From NCBI GenBank assembly GCA_025331445.1, contig JAIWNE010000090.1, forward strand, positions 1-64,000: 64,000 bases of DNA, given 5' to 3'. The DNA comes from Blakeslea trispora (lineage: Eukaryota; Mucoromycota; Mucoromycetes; Mucorales; Choanephoraceae). The position numbers and the translations under genes were made by a program. Under the pieces are notes generated by a model, which saw only the letters and a list, made by a program, of their open reading frames with translations, ran no database searches and was not told the DNA's origin. Each line of letters starts with the position of its first letter. The first letter of the stretch is position 1. Positions 1 to 12,119 of this stretch are shown here, one piece after another.

Positions 1-167
1 CGGGAAAGGGCTGACATATCCATTTCACCACCCAAAGTTTCCCAATCTTCATTTATTTCAATTACTTCTTCAGAAATAACTTCAGGAACATTTTCTTTCA
101 AAAATTTTCCTTTGGCGTCCTTTTTCTGGGCGTTGAATCTTGCTTTTCTTTTGCTAGGGAAGGGCAT
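1..167 (-). CDS. Unknown protein, N-terminal part only
   Basis: An open frame starts at an ATG (complement of 165-167) and runs to the window edge without a stop, about 55 residues. It begins MPFPSKRKARFNAQKKD and is very basic at first, then acidic (EVISEEVIEINEDWE). I do not recognise the protein. Short basic starts of this kind are common on transposon-associated fungal hypothetical proteins, but that is inference. The gene continues beyond base 1, so neither domain nor function can be given. The frame is open with balanced codon use and starts at the first ATG, which supports real coding. Confidence 0.45.
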   Translation of the reverse strand, partial: MPFPSKRKARFNAQKKDAKGKFLKENVPEVISEEVIEINEDWETLGGEMDMSALS

Positions 168-2633
168 ATTTAATAATAAGTTGGATAAAGGAAAACTTTT
201 GCTGTATGGATGTCAGTTCCTAAAAATAATCACCATAATCTGAAGGGAACACAAAAATTGCTATACACAGTTTTTATTGGCTTCCATTTGTTACACAAAT
301 ATACTTAACGGTCTTTCAAATTTTTAGCAGTACATTGACCTGTTTCATTTCCTTCGTCCCCTCTATATCTCCCCAGCTTAAATTTTGAAAAACCGATCAA
401 CTTTCAAAAACCTTTACATGAAAACTTTTATATGAAATTTCAAAAACTGAGTGGATCATCGTGTTCAGAAACGTTTTCTCAACAGAGTTATACACTCAGT
501 TTTTTATTTTTTATATGAAAGTTTTTATGTGAAGATTTTTGAATATTAACAATATTTTTGTAGTTTTAAGTTCAGAGGCACGTTAGTAAAGCAAATCCTC
601 CTTTTGAATTCAATCCATGATTTTATTATAGTGTTTATAGGCTCTCTTTCTCTAATGAATGAGGCTCAAGGCTGATGAGAGAGCAATTCAGAGAATGGAA
701 TTTCAAAATAGCGTATAGACAACTATGCAACAAATAAATAAATAAATGAAGCTAGCTTTAGCTGTTTATGACACTAGCATGTTTATTCTCTGTCAAATCT
801 TTCCACACTATGGTTTATAGCTACTAACCCATATCAAGTTGCTCATGCTTCTTGCAACCACAAAATTACTTTAAAGGGTAAACTGTGGCCCTCAGTACTT
901 TATCTTGCTACTACAAATGAGGCTTACTTATGGCAGTAAAAAAAAAAAGTGCCATAAACCAAGTAAGAAACTTGTAAATTATTACAAGGAAACCAATGGT
1001 CATACGTCTAATCATGCTGAAATCCTCTCGGGGAGGGGACAATGAGAAATCTTGACTCAAAAAGACCAAAAAATAAAGAAGCAAATGAGAGGTTGCCCGT
1101 AATGAATTCTATAATAAAGTCATTGATTTATAGAAAGTCAACTCAAGGCCCGAGCAAGATTTGGTCTACGATAAAGTTGAGTTTATGCTACCACCAACAA
1201 CAGTCTGATAGAAAAGATGTATGAGGTAAAGTTGTTTCTGAAAAAGTAGATGGCTTTACAGAAAACAATACAGCATTTAAAGATGATCCAATTCTATCTC
1301 ATGGCGATTCATACAATGATGCTTAGACAGCTTCATTTTCCAACAATGCATCACTACTCCTTATTTAAAGAACATCCCAAGAACACGATGGATCAATAGG
1401 ATATTTTTGATTTGCTTACGATTGTCTTGATTGGATTCTCAGCAAGATGTCATTGTCTCTCATATTTTTTTTTTGGATCCACAAGCATGTATTGCCTTGG
1501 TCTTTGTCATGGGAAATGATAACATTGATTCTTGAACAATCCTCTTTGCTAGCTCCCCCTTTTTTTGACACTCAAAAGATAAAGCTGTAGACATTGTAAA
1601 GATAGGCTTCAAAGTCCTTTAAAGATATATAAAGAGAGCTTACTCTAATACTTGCCACAGCCTAATAGCAAAAGAAAGCTTGTTTCTGTTTTTTTTTCTT
1701 CTTCTTAATTGGAGATCTTTTATGGATCCTCGCTTTAGAAAGTAAAGGGGGATATTGGTCAACTGTAAGAATAGAGAAATAAACCTTATTTTAATGTTGA
1801 AAAAGCTTGAGAGTAATCCCCCCCCCATGATTCATACAAAAATGGGTGGCTGATCTAATCATGACTTCAGGCCCCCAATGATTGTTTGTTCAACATGAGA
1901 GATAAAAGCTGATTGGCTAAAAAGATCTATGGTATTTAACACCTTGTCGCTCTATTTTACATAGCCAGAAGGGGGGTTTATCAACTTGCAACTCTGACGG
2001 ATACTACTCTTGTTTTATGCTTTACTATAAAGTTGGCCTTTAAAATAACAATGAATTTTGGCACATGATTTAAAATGAAGTGATGTAAAAAAAAAATGAA
2101 CTTGTACCAATAAAGAAAATAAACTGAGGGTCGGAAAAAGAACTTTAAAATGTCCTGTATGAAACAAAAATTGACATAAAAGGAAGGTTGTCTGTGGGAA
2201 ATGTCATTTTAATTCTCCTTTAGAAAATAAAGGGGGGGGGGTTTAGGATCTTCATAAATGTGGGGGGTGATGAAAGTGGACCAGTTTGCAATACTCTGTT
2301 TCAGCCCTTTTTTTTTTCTTAGATGAATCACTTGTTCTTTTATAAAGAATCATAGGCTTATCCTTTATTTTCTTTGTTGTCTCTATCTGTCTCTATTATA
2401 AAAAAGGGTGAACACAAGAAAGTACAATGTTAGTATGTGAAATGCTAAATACATGTGGTGTGTTACTTGAATCTTTCTCCCCCCCCCAAAAACTATTTAA
2501 AATTTCAATATAAATAATTTATAATACAGACTTGTTGTTTTGCACTTTTAGAGTCATTCCGATATTCTATATAAACAGGGCACTCTTTTTATTATTTATT
2601 ATTATTTTCTTTCTTATTCCACACTATTTCAAA
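168..2633. other. Intergenic, 2.5 kb, no convincing gene
   Basis: This stretch holds a long imperfect inverted repeat (separate entry), an AAAT microsatellite near 730-745, and G or C homopolymers at 1818-1826, 2232-2241 and 2479-2487. One frame between 1042 and 1326 is open apart from a single TGA at 1222 and could be a decayed coding fragment. I recognise no domain in it. No tRNA was seen. Confidence 0.5.
405..541. repeat. Long imperfect inverted repeat (MITE-like hairpin)
   Basis: The arm 405-453 (starting CAAAAACCTTTACATG) pairs with the reverse complement of 493-541. Both arms are 49 bases and align without gaps at roughly 80% identity by eye, around a 39-base centre. The inner ends are ACTGAGTG and CACTCAGT. 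The size and AT-rich composition suit a degenerate MITE or a terminal-repeat remnant. No coding sequence lies inside and I saw no clear target-site duplication. Confidence 0.6.
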
Positions 2634-3269
2634 ATGAATCATCAAGACTTGATTGCCTTACAACGTCCATACCAATGCGATTTTTGCTTTAAATCATTCT
2701 ATAGATTAGAACATAAAGTACGTCATGTTCGAACACACACAGGCGAAAAGCCACATGTGTGTACATTTCATCCATGCGATAAACGATTTGCCCGTTCCGA
2801 TGAACTCAATAGACATTTACGGGTTCACACAGCGCCTTCTTCCGTACTCTTACAACGAAGGAGAAAGATCCGTAAATTCAATACAGCCAACAAATCAAGG
2901 TCAACCGATGAAGAAGAAGCCTATCTAAAACAACAACAACATTGCTCCATCTTGAGGTTTATGCAACATACTTCAGTTGTACCGATCAACAGAACTGCCA
3001 AATCCACACGATCTAGTCCGTACAAGCAAACAACAAACAAACTGAACCATTGCCCCATCTCTGGTTGTTACAAGTCATTTTGGCGAAAAGGTCAACTAGC
3101 CAGACATGTAGAGAAACAACATGCTGACAACAATCATCTCACACCTCGTCTTCCTTCATTATCCGATCCATACCCTCCTCCTCCTTCTTCTTATCTGCCT
3201 CCACTTGTAGATCAATGGCAGCCTAATTTACGTTTACCTTCCATTCAATCTTTACTGTGCAATACCTAA
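2634..3269 (+). CDS. C2H2 zinc-finger transcription factor, Mig1/CreA-like
   Basis: A 211-residue single-exon protein. It starts at [10 protein letters not shown] rather than an upstream in-frame ATG at 2532, because the intervening residues are hydrophobic and AT-rich like a 5' leader. Two adjacent C2H2 fingers lie at about residues 13-66: CDFC...H(3)H, the linker HTGEKPH, then C-x4-C ending [15 protein letters not shown]. That combination is typical of the Mig1/CreA glucose-repressor class of fungi, which bind GC-rich sites. A third, isolated finger ([20 protein letters not shown]) lies near residue 145, and the tail is proline-rich ([11 protein letters not shown]). The third finger is not usual for CreA, so orthology is not claimed. 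It most likely acts in the nucleus as a DNA-binding regulator. Its stop is only 23 bases from the stop of the convergent minus-strand gene. Confidence 0.88.
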   Translation: MNHQDLIALQRPYQCDFCFKSFYRLEHKVRHVRTHTGEKPHVCTFHPCDKRFARSDELNRHLRVHTAPSSVLLQRRRKIRKFNTANKSRSTDEEEAYLKQQQHCSILRFMQHTSVVPINRTAKSTRSSPYKQTTNKLNHCPISGCYKSFWRKGQLARHVEKQHADNNHLTPRLPSLSDPYPPPPSSYLPPLVDQWQPNLRLPSIQSLLCNT

Positions 3270-3292
3270 TAATAATAAAATAATCATGTTTT

Positions 3293-4412
3293 TTAATGGT
3301 GATAAGTGGCTTTATTTCTCATATCCTCTTCTCGTGCACTGGCTTTTAATTCTTTCCATAATGTTTCCTTTTGCATGCTTGCTTTACATAACTTGTTGCG
3401 TGCACCTTGAAGACGGGCAATATATTCATTACTATAATTGATGTTTTCCTAGTGATTGAACTGTGAGTTTCATTATTTTTATATTATATATCATCACTTA
3501 CCAACAAGAGTTCTTTCACTCGCTTAACAACCTCTCTTGCCTCTACATCACCCTCCACCTCACTTGTAAAAGAAGCTTCTTCCTTTGGTTCCGAAAGAGA
3601 CCTTTCTTTCTGAATGCTAGTCTCTACATCAGCATCCAACGACCTAGGATCCAAGGCATCCACTGCATCACTACTGATATGAGACAATGTGGCTTCCTGT
3701 TGATGCTTTTGACGTTCTTCAGGTGTACGATCGAATGTCAAGTCAAGGTAACGAGGATCATCTTGATGCATGATAGAAGAGAGACGACAGAGAATCTTGT
3801 TGAAATTCTTTTCACTCTCAATAAATTCCATGGATGTCTTTGCTAATGCATCAATCTGGGTTGACAACAAAATACGTCGTAAGGCTGGTCTACGTACAAT
3901 ATCGGTAGGTAATTCAATGGGACTTAGGATATCTAATATAACTTGTTTTATTTTCTGGAATTTTTAGGGGGTTATTGTTAGTTTTTACCTTCAATATTGA
4001 TCAATGTATAAGGATCTTCTTCTTCATCAGAACCATCTTCTGATCTCTTTCTCTTTCTAACAATCGTTCTTTTCTTTCCAAATTTGGAGAACTACAAGGA
4101 TGTGTAAGTAAAAGGAAGGACAGGTTTGGTGTGTTACCTCTTCTTCTTCTGCTAACGTCTTTGGCGCGCGTAATTTATTACCTCCTACATGATGAGAAGC
4201 CCATTTCTTGAGTGTAGAGATGAGTTAAGGATGAAAAAGAGAGAGAGAGAGAGAGTGATGAGTTCATTCTAAAACTATTTTTTTTTTTAAAAAAGGATAT
4301 GTTTATAGCCTCTATTATGAGGTACGAGTCCAACTTGATCAGTATCACTTTCATCAATATCTGGTTGAATCCATTTATTGGCTGGTGGTAGAGAAGAGAC
4401 TGGTTGAGACAT
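3293..4412 (-). CDS. Rxt2-like nuclear protein (putative Rpd3L subunit)
   Basis: Rebuilt from five exons: 4412-4326, 4206-4138, 4091-3989, 3941-3502 and 3448-3293, giving 284 residues in continuous phase. The intron after exon 3 needs the acceptor at 3942 to keep frame. The protein has a basic segment (KRTIVRKRKR) followed by acidic residues. Its helical middle has LPTDIVRRPALRRILL, then IDALAKTSMEFIESEKN and HQDDPRYLDL, with a late helix EYIARLQGARNKLCKA. That order resembles the fungal Rxt2 family, a subunit of the Rpd3L histone deacetylase complex. The assignment rests on remembered family features, not a search, so it is tentative. No catalytic motif or transmembrane segment is present. 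Confidence 0.6.
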
Positions 4413-6536
4413 CAGTAATAGTGTAAAGAAAAAAGAAAAATACAGAGGGGGGGGGGAATCGTTTTTTTGTTGGGTGTGTTCTCTTTTGGCTGTGCGCTTG
4501 ATGAGGATGGATTTTTGAATATCCGCTCTACACAGTCACAATTTTTTTTAGAGAATTAAAGTCATCATACTCGTTGAAATTCATCAAGATAATCCCCCCC
4601 CCTTTTTTTATATATATAAGAAAAAAGATGGATAGCTCAGTAAGAAACAGATGGTTTAAAATAAATGTGTTTCTTTTCTTTCCCCTTATTTTTTGGCCTG
4701 TACTACCCAACACAAGTTGAAATTTCCTTTTTTGGATTATCAGCCAATGAACAACTGGTTTTCTTTGATACATCTAATGTTGACTATATACATCAAGAGA
4801 ATCTCTTTTTTCATTTAGAGGCATACGGTATTTTGAAATCCATTTAGAAAAAAAAATGAATAATAAAATGCATTTGCCCACATGATATCTATAAAGAGCA
4901 GTCCCCTCCCCCCATTTGTTGCTTTCCATATTTAGTCAATAGCTCTTTTTTTTAAAATACAGTCATGGGGGGGATTATCCCCTTATTTTCTAATTGTTTT
5001 TTTTTTGTAGAAAATCATCATTTAGGGTTCAATTTTGTTTCAGACTGGTTGATATTTTTTTTTTTAAACACTCAAATGATCATTCTAAAAAAAAGGAGCA
5101 AATGATGCCAATAGAAACATGCTCTCATGTATTAAAGCTTGTTTGACATTAGCCTAACAAGAGTGTATTTTCCTATAAAAAAAGTTGTCATTTTTGCTGA
5201 CTAAAAAAAAAAAAAAAAAAAATGGGTTGATTTGTTCAATTCAAGAAATTAGGGGGGTTTCCTAACAAAAACTTCCTTTAAATTTCCCACCCATTCGCCC
5301 CTTCTTGTAACATGTATGACAAATCGAAATTCATGACTCTTTTTAGGATTCCTTTTGAAAATGCCATTGTGGTCAAGAGAAATAGACCAATTATGTGTCT
5401 TTACTTGTCTGACCATCTTATTTTCTTTCGGGGGTAACATGAAATGTCAATGACTAAAATAAGCTATTGTAAGACAATATGTAGCTGAGAATCTTCCTTT
5501 CCATTGTGTGTGACAATCCACTCTTTCTGATGAAGGCAAGTTATCATGTGTTAAACATTGGTGTGTATTCTTTTTCAAAAGAAATAGTTTCTACATTAAA
5601 CACATTTAAACTATTGTTACACACATACTTGAGGCTTATCTCGATAACCTTTTTTTCTTGCTTTACAAAAATCACACAGACAAGCCAATTTAAACAGTTG
5701 TCCTTTATTAAAATCAAAGCCATGCAGACAAACAAATTCCTCCGTATTCTTTAAGCCTATTCAAAGACTCCAAACTTGAGACATAGTATGATTCGTTTTA
5801 GAAATCACAATAAACAACTTTTGGTTTATGCTGAATGGAGTAAAAGAGTTCTAGACAGAGGTTTTTTTTAAAGAAGAATCTGTCTATGGCTTTAGATGTA
5901 GTGTGTGAGCGAGTATTGTTAATCCATGTTATTACTTAGTTCAGAGATCATATTTGGTATAACACTAGCCATGTTTCTTAAATCTCTAGTGTTGATGCCT
6001 AAAAAGGGGGAAACAATAGACTCAATAAGAGGTACGTCATGCATATCTCTAGAGGGTTACACAAGTCAACAACTCTATTTCTTTACCCCACTTTCAAACA
6101 GAGTGTCTCCATATCATCCTTGCTGGTTGATGATTGGCTGGATTAAATGATGTCTATACGTGTGGCCCAATTTATTCATCAATTGAAGTTAAATGAAACT
6201 ATTTAATTCGACCAATCAAAATGCATACAAGAAATGATCTTCTTTTTTTAAAAAAATAAGATGGCATCTACTTTTTTAAAATACGAATAAAAGCATAGAA
6301 ATCACCATGCTTCTGCTATAAACACACAAAATCAATAACAACAGTGCAATTGTATTAAACAAAAAAAAACAACGAAAATTCAACTTGTAAACACGAGCAA
6401 ATCCAGTCGGAGACAACACTTTAAAGTAAAATAGAAACGTGACAAAAAAAAAAAAAATTATTATTATTATTATTAAATGACACTCAAATTTACTTTTTCT
6501 ACCCCCCCTTTTTCCCCCCCTTTTTTTTTTTTTTAG
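4413..6536. other. Shared upstream region of two divergent genes
   Basis: A 2.1 kb AT-rich stretch with poly-A near 5203-5221 and G/C runs at 4447-4456 and 4594-4602. Short open frames at 5249-5440 (minus) and 5926-6150 (plus) lack recognisable domains. The final 40 bases are almost pure pyrimidine and end in AG directly before the ATG at 6537, so a 5'-leader intron could end there. Confidence 0.45.
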
Positions 6537-8487
6537 ATGTTATTTGATCGATACAGAAACAAATCAAAATCAACTTCACTGACATCGTCTACAAGCGAAA
6601 AGAAAAAACTGAGTTTATTCAGACGTATTCCCATCTATCTATCGACCAACAGACGTAAACAGAAAAAACCAGCCAATGAACTAAACCAGCCGAGAACAAG
6701 CATCTCTCTGCCCAACATCCATCGACTGGAAGATGCCCTGTTGGAAGCAGAGGAAGCAAAGATCGGCACACCTTCACCTATCCCAACCCTCACAAAACAA
6801 CGAAAACGACATTCAGCCGATCAACGCCGTCATCGTCAACTGGTCCAAGACAATCGCCATTCCATCACATTTGGTCATTTGCCTCCCTTGAAAGCCAAGG
6901 CCATGGCCGACATGGCCTTCTCTCCTGAACAACTGGCCAAACTCGATCGATTAGCTCATTTGCCAGACAATACAGAACAACTGTTGGCTCGTCTGGTAGG
7001 CATCAACAAACAGTTGGTACCCCATCGATCCATCAGCCATCAAAACCTAAACGCACCCACCCACACCAAATCCATCCCACCTGTCCCCATCGATCCCAAA
7101 AGCCTCGCTCAACTCTTGATGTCTCAACAGGCCTTGGTGTTGATTGATGTCCGAAACCTGATTGATTATCAACGCACCCGTATTCGTCATTCCATCAACG
7201 TCAACCTGCCTTCCCTCTTGATCAAGCGATATCAACGTGGTACGATTGCCAATTTCAATCTAGAGAACTTCATTACCACATCCGAAGGTCGAGCCATCTA
7301 TGCGGCCAAACAACAACCTGCCATACCCTTGATGGGTACCATCCTTGAACAAAAGGCATTGGAGGCTGAATGGAAACAACGAAAGCGGACTGTCTGGGTC
7401 GTGTATGATGAAGAGATGCAGCTGGACGATCAGACCTCACAGGCCTGGACCTTGTTGGCCGTCTTGGATCGATTGGTCGGTTCAGAGGGTAAGGTCTGTT
7501 ATCTAGAGGGAGGATTCGGTAGTTTCAAGGATCAGTTTGATGATTGGCTAGAGACGACCAGTGCCACCATCTCGAGTTTACCGACACCTCCTCAGATGAA
7601 ATTGGCAGGCGGTCAACTGCCGAGACGATCCATCAGCTATACCATGGGTGGATCCAAGAGTGATCTCAATAAACGGACCAGTCTGTTTACGTTGGATACA
7701 CAAGCGGCTCAAGTCAATAATGCAAACGCGCTGGCGCGTAGAGCCAAAAGAAGAACTGAACAATCTCAAGATACCACCCCACATACCAACCCTATCCTTA
7801 TTCCTAATCAAACCATTCCCAATCTCATTCGCGTGACAGAAGATGAAGAGGTCATGACTTCACCACGTACCGAACAAGAATTCTCCTTTGTCATTTCTGA
7901 AATCATTCCGGGATTCTTGTTTGTCGGTCCCGAGATCGAGACGGAAGAGCAGGCGAGACAGTTGGATGAACGTCAGATCAAGCGTGTCTTGAACATGGCT
8001 GAGGAATGTCAAGATGATGGTCTGGCTTCTCGACCGATTGTCTATCATAAGATTGCTGCTCGAGATACATTGGAAATGAAGAATATTGAACTTGTCATGA
8101 TGGAAGCAGTGTGTTTTATAGGTAAAAAGAATTTGATTTGAGGTAGATAACATGGCTAACTTTCTAGTAGAAGAGGCAAAGAAACATCATGAACCCATCT
8201 ATGTTCATTGTAAGGCAGGTAAATCTCGCTCGATCACGGCCATCTTGGCTTATTTGGTCACTTCTGAACGCTGGACGTTGAAGAGAGCTTATCGTCATGT
8301 GATCAAGGCAAGACCCAACATGTCACCCAATATTGGTTTTATTTCTGAACTGTTAAAGATGGAAGGCAAGGTTCATGGTCGTGTCAGTAGTTTTATGGAA
8401 ACCGATTGGCAATCCAGTTCTTTACCTAGTCCTGAATATGCTCATGAATTATGTCAACTAGAAAAGGCCTGGCAGACCATGGCTTGA
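6537..8487 (+). CDS. Rhodanese-like / dual-specificity phosphatase
   Basis: Two exons (6537-8121 and 8168-8487) join across a 46-base intron with branch sequence GCTAAC, giving 634 residues. The N-terminal 120 residues are basic and low-complexity. A rhodanese-like domain spans about residues 186-345 (LVLIDVRNLIDYQ), but its active-site loop reads YLEGGFGSF with no cysteine, so it should be non-catalytic, as in MAP-kinase phosphatases. The C-terminal dual-specificity phosphatase domain has the signature HCKAGKSRS, with Cys543 the predicted nucleophile and Arg549 the phosphate-binding arginine. The Asp of AARDTLEM upstream may be the general acid. Rhodanese plus DSP is the layout of MAP-kinase phosphatases, so MAPK dephosphorylation is the likely role (inference). 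The stop lies 43 bases from the convergent lipase gene. Confidence 0.88.
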
Positions 8488-8530
8488 TTTGTATTTTAAT
8501 GATAATAATAATAAAAAAAACTATGCTTTT

Positions 8531-10150
8531 CTAGTTGCAAACATCTTCCATATCATTATGCTTAAGCCCTTCCTTTTCAAATCCATGGACAGGATTAAAA
8601 TGAGACAATAGTTTGAGGATATCAGGATACACAATCTTCTCAACCCCTTCAGCCCACAAGAAATCCAAATGTTCCCACTTTTGGACTGATTTGACATAGG
8701 CTAAAGGAGAAGGTAGATCGGCTGCCAACACATTGAAATCCACCAAGGAATCCGAACCACCATAAAAGATGGCAATCGGTGTCTTGATCTGATGGGTGGG
8801 GAATCGAGGTGGGACATGATCGGCTACGGTATTGACGGTATGGTACGGTAATCGACTGGGCATCTCATCATACATTTGAAACTGACCACTCCGAATGATC
8901 TGAAACCAATGGACCAACGATTTAACACTGGTCAAGGAATACAAATGTTGATAGCTCACCGTCTTTTGGCTGGTCGACATATTCTGACCTTTCCAATCAA
9001 ACAGAAACAAGACACAGGCATCAATCACCTTGACAAACAAGGCTGGACTGATGATCCTTTGCCAGAACAACGTGACCTTGAGAGGCGTCTTTCGGCCAAA
9101 CATCAGATAGATGACGGTGGGTGTGGCCTTGACAAAGGCATCAATGAGGGGATGTTTGAGGCCCTTGGGTGTGGTGGCCGGGGCTAGGGCGATAAACAGG
9201 TTGATCTTGCGGTTGAGATCGGAATTGATCGAGAGACCGGCAAAGGCCTGAGCTGTGCCTTGAGAGAAGCCAATATAGGTCAAGTTGGGTGCACCTGTCT
9301 CCTTGAGGATATAGTCGACTGTGTCAGGCAGGTCACGCATGGCAAATTCGTTGATGGAAAAGTTCCAAAAGGAAGCATGGTTAGGGTTGAGATGAACATG
9401 GTATTGTGAGTACTTGTTGCCTCTGGCATTGCCTAGCCAGACATCATAGCCTTGTCTGGCCAACACAAACGGTAGATTGTTGTATTCTTCTGTATTCGAT
9501 ACCCAGACTTCAGACGACATCAGGAATCCATGATGAAGCAACACGACTGGTTTACCGCGATAGTCTGATTTCTTCTTGGGATCAAAGGCGTCAAGGTGAT
9601 GGGTGATGGTGATTTGATGGGGGATGGTTTGGATGAGGGTGTTGAGGTTAGGGTGTTTGGTGGATTTGACAGATGGAATCCGATGGACACACAACAAATA
9701 GTCATCCAAGGTTCTGACAATATGTTGTTCACAATCATAGTTTTTCCTACAGCTATGGATGAGACATCTGAAAGTGATTGTGCACGTGACATTACCAATA
9801 AGTCACCATCTTTTCAAAACTCGATGCTTTCTCTAATGGACTCACATGCGCCTTTTGTTCCGTATGGGCTATCCATGGAAATACACTAGACATAGCGTTT
9901 AACAAAGTGTTTTTTTTTTTTACTATTATTTTCTTTATAACTTGCGTTTTAATGCCTGCATCTAGTTGATGGATAATAAAACGAGGTAGGATAGTGACAA
10001 TCAATCGAATGATGCTTTCCACGAAAAAGAACAAGATGGTAAAGAAGAGACTACAGACATCATTTATTTGGCTGACATCTGTTTTATGTGCTTGAATTAC
10101 CCTTGATAATCTCGAATGGTAAGTCTGTCTAGAATTGGTATTTTTATCAT
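8531..10150 (-). CDS. Acid-lipase family steryl ester/triacylglycerol lipase
   Basis: Three exons (10150-10101, 10050-9796, 9746-8531) give 506 residues. The first exon encodes MIKIPILDRLTIRDYQG, and the next a hydrophobic segment (LFFTILFFVESIIRLIVTIL) that should anchor the protein in a membrane or lipid droplet. The segment ending at residue 106 plus the following exon reads TYWKNYDCEQHIVRTLDDY, the usual lead-in to the alpha/beta-hydrolase core (GKPVVLLHHG). The nucleophile elbow is GFSQG, with acid YGGSDSLVD and histidine KWEHLDFLW in the expected order. Membrane-anchored Tgl1/Yeh1-type enzymes hydrolyse steryl esters or triacylglycerol. Substrate preference cannot be read here. A poly-A tract inside exon 2 makes that part of the model less certain. 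Confidence 0.85.
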
Positions 10151-10528
10151 GTTGAAAAAGAGAAAGAAAGAAAGAAAATGGCGTTTCAGAGAAAAAAAAA
10201 GTTATGACGCTCTCGTTCTTTTTTTGACATGTGATTGCCTAGATTTTAATTTTGATCTCAGATCATCGCTTTTTTTAAAGAAAAACACCCTTTTTTTAAA
10301 AAAAAAAAAAAAAAAAAAGAGTGCTATTTTCTTGATAAGTGAAAAAAGTGGTCTTTTCTTGACAACATCTATCCATTTAACCAAGTAAATAAAACATATG
10401 GATTATCATCATGAATAAATCATTTGCATTCCTTTAATTAAAACGGCGATTGAATTCGATGATTTCTCTAGTCTTACTGGTATCTTTCAAATTTTTTTTC
10501 TCTCTTTTTTTTTTTTCTCTCTAACAAA
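10151..10528. promoter_or_regulatory. Divergent promoter region, lipase / membrane protein
   Basis: 378 bases separate two start codons facing away from each other. They contain a poly-A/T block at about 10280-10320 and pyrimidine tracts just before the plus-strand ATG. No specific binding site stands out. Confidence 0.4.
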
Positions 10529-11248
10529 ATGGAAGGTTTACACCTTAGAAAAAAGTTGAATAAAGAAGATGAAAATGAGTTTCTGGATGAAGAAGGTAAA
10601 CAATAAAGTGACAACAAACAAGGCTTACAAAATCCACTTTTTTATAGAACAAGAAAAGTTACTCCAAGAATTAAATGAACAAAACGATCATGCCAACACA
10701 AATATTCAGGTAACATACACACACATACATTTTATTATTTATACTGATGGGCTTTAGGGGAGAATATAGCGAGGTTTAGTGATGATTGGATTGATCATGT
10801 TGGCCCCGTAAGTTGATGACAAGAGTAGACTGTACAGTATTTTTCATTCTCGAGTAGATTCCTTCAGGTCTTGCTTCAAGATGGAAACACCTTGCCCATC
10901 TCACTCCATCCATCTACCATTCAGACAGCATCACCTCACCTAGCATCCACCTGTAGTCTATTCTCTATCCTGCTGTCTATCATCACACTTGTTCTATCCT
11001 CATCGGTTCCAATATTTCCTCATCTGTCTATTCAGTCTGATTATACTACCCAGTTTGGATGGGCTGCAGCCATCTTGGCCCTCATGCCCATCTTTCAAGC
11101 GAGACAGTCGAGTTGGATTGAATTTGGTTTTTGGTGTTTACCTCTTTTTGTGGTTTTCATGTATTATTCAGCCTTTGTGATGATACGTCAAGTGAGTGTT
11201 GGTATCAAAGAACTTGAAAAGTCAAGATATCGATATAAAGGAGCATAA
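10529..11248 (+). CDS. Small membrane protein of unknown function
   Basis: Four exons (10529-10595, 10648-10709, 10770-10807, 10858-11248) give 185 residues in continuous phase. The N-terminus is charged and helical (LRKKLNKEDENEFLDEEEQE, then KLLQELNEQND), so it probably faces the cytosol. Three or four hydrophobic segments follow: RGLVMIGLIMLAPFL, LFSILLSIITLVLSSS, FGWAAAILALMPIFQA and WCLPLFVVFMYYSAFVM. A short basic tail ends KSRYRYKGA. The acidic heptad-like start before the membrane segments resembles a group of uncharacterised fungal ER membrane proteins, but I cannot name an orthologue safely. Exon 3 encodes most of the first membrane segment, which supports the splice model. No catalytic residues are evident. 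Confidence 0.7.
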
Positions 11249-11357
11249 AATTGTACCTTTTTTTTTTTTATAAAATAAAGAAAGTCACATTGAGTGGGGG
11301 AGGGGGTGTGTGTTGACCAGGTTTTTTTCTTTTTTACTTTTTTTCTGCTTTTACACC

Positions 11358-11980
11358 ATGTCTATTTCACCCTCTAAACAAGCTGTCTTACAAGCCTATC
11401 GTCATTTACTCAAAACTCAAAGAGAAGTCTTTGGTTGTAAGAGAATTTTTGAAAGACAACCCCCCCTTAGTGGATGCTAAATTTTCTTTTTTTTTTTTTT
11501 TTTGAAAAAGCTGATCATAGAGCCATTCTCGGTAGATTCGAAAAACGAAAAACATCAAAAGCAACTGTATTTATTTCCCATTTTTTCTTTAGCTGCCAAA
11601 AAGGAAACACATGCTCGGTTTATGCAATCCAAGGATGAAACAAACACAACTGTTCTAGAACAAGTAAACTAGAAATCCATAGAGTGCGATTGTCTTCTTA
11701 CTGTTTCAATAGAAACTTGAATTGGCTGGACAAGTGGCATCACTATTAAGAAGAAATGTCATTCAAGGTGTCTCTAAAGGCGATGATACATTCAGTAAAA
11801 GCAAACAATCACTCGTTTATACAGAAGCAGACCATTGATTTTTTTATTTTATTAGAATTAAGAATCACAAAAGATACAGAATTAGGTGACAATGATTCCA
11901 TCAAAAACACAAAGAATATCAACCGAAAAAACAAAAAGAAGCATGTACATACAGGTGGATGTTGTGGTGGACACCATTAA
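11358..11980 (+). CDS. MZM1: Complex III assembly factor, LYR family (Mzm1/LYRM7-like)
   Basis: Five small exons (11358-11436, 11511-11531, 11593-11663, 11713-11794, 11856-11980) give 125 residues. The start has AVLQAYRHLLKTQREVFG, the helix that carries the LYR-type tripeptide in this family. Then come RAILAAKKETHARF and VASLLRRNVIQGV, followed by the highly diagnostic KLRITKDTELGDNDSIK. This matches Mzm1/LYRM7, the mitochondrial matrix chaperone that stabilises the Rieske protein Rip1 before its insertion into complex III. Exon 2 is only 21 bases. The C-terminus ends in a Lys/Asn-rich stretch and GGCCGGHH, which could bind metal but may simply be lineage-specific. COX10, another respiratory assembly gene, lies 1 kb downstream. 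Assignment is by conserved motifs seen by eye. Confidence 0.85.
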
Positions 11981-12119
11981 AATCATAAAGCTAGAAACAA
12001 ACCTAGATGCATAAAAAAAGAGATAAAATGAACTTTTTAAAAAACAGTCACAAGAAAATCATACATTTCTCTCTTTCTTTTCTTTTTCCCTTTATTTCAT
12101 CACTTTCTCTATCCTACCT

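Noticed and set aside
1042..1326. Open frame with one internal TGA and protein-like composition
   Set aside because: No domain, no splice structure that removes the stop, and no support from neighbours. At most a decayed fragment.
5249..5440. Minus-strand 63-codon frame with charged composition
   Set aside because: No signal peptide or recognisable motif and no clear exon partners. Likely chance.
5926..6150. Plus-strand 74-codon frame
   Set aside because: Hydrophobic low-complexity start, no known motif, in an AT-rich spacer.
9792..9840. Lipase exon 2/3 junction using acceptor after CATAG at 9752
   Set aside because: It gives CCRKNYD, whereas the acceptor five bases on (GTAG|GAAAAAC) restores WKNYDCEQH, which fits the lipase family better.
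10116..10388. Open frames on both strands over a poly-A/T block
   Set aside because: Lys/Phe homopolymer translation only. The strand actually coding here is the lipase first exon.
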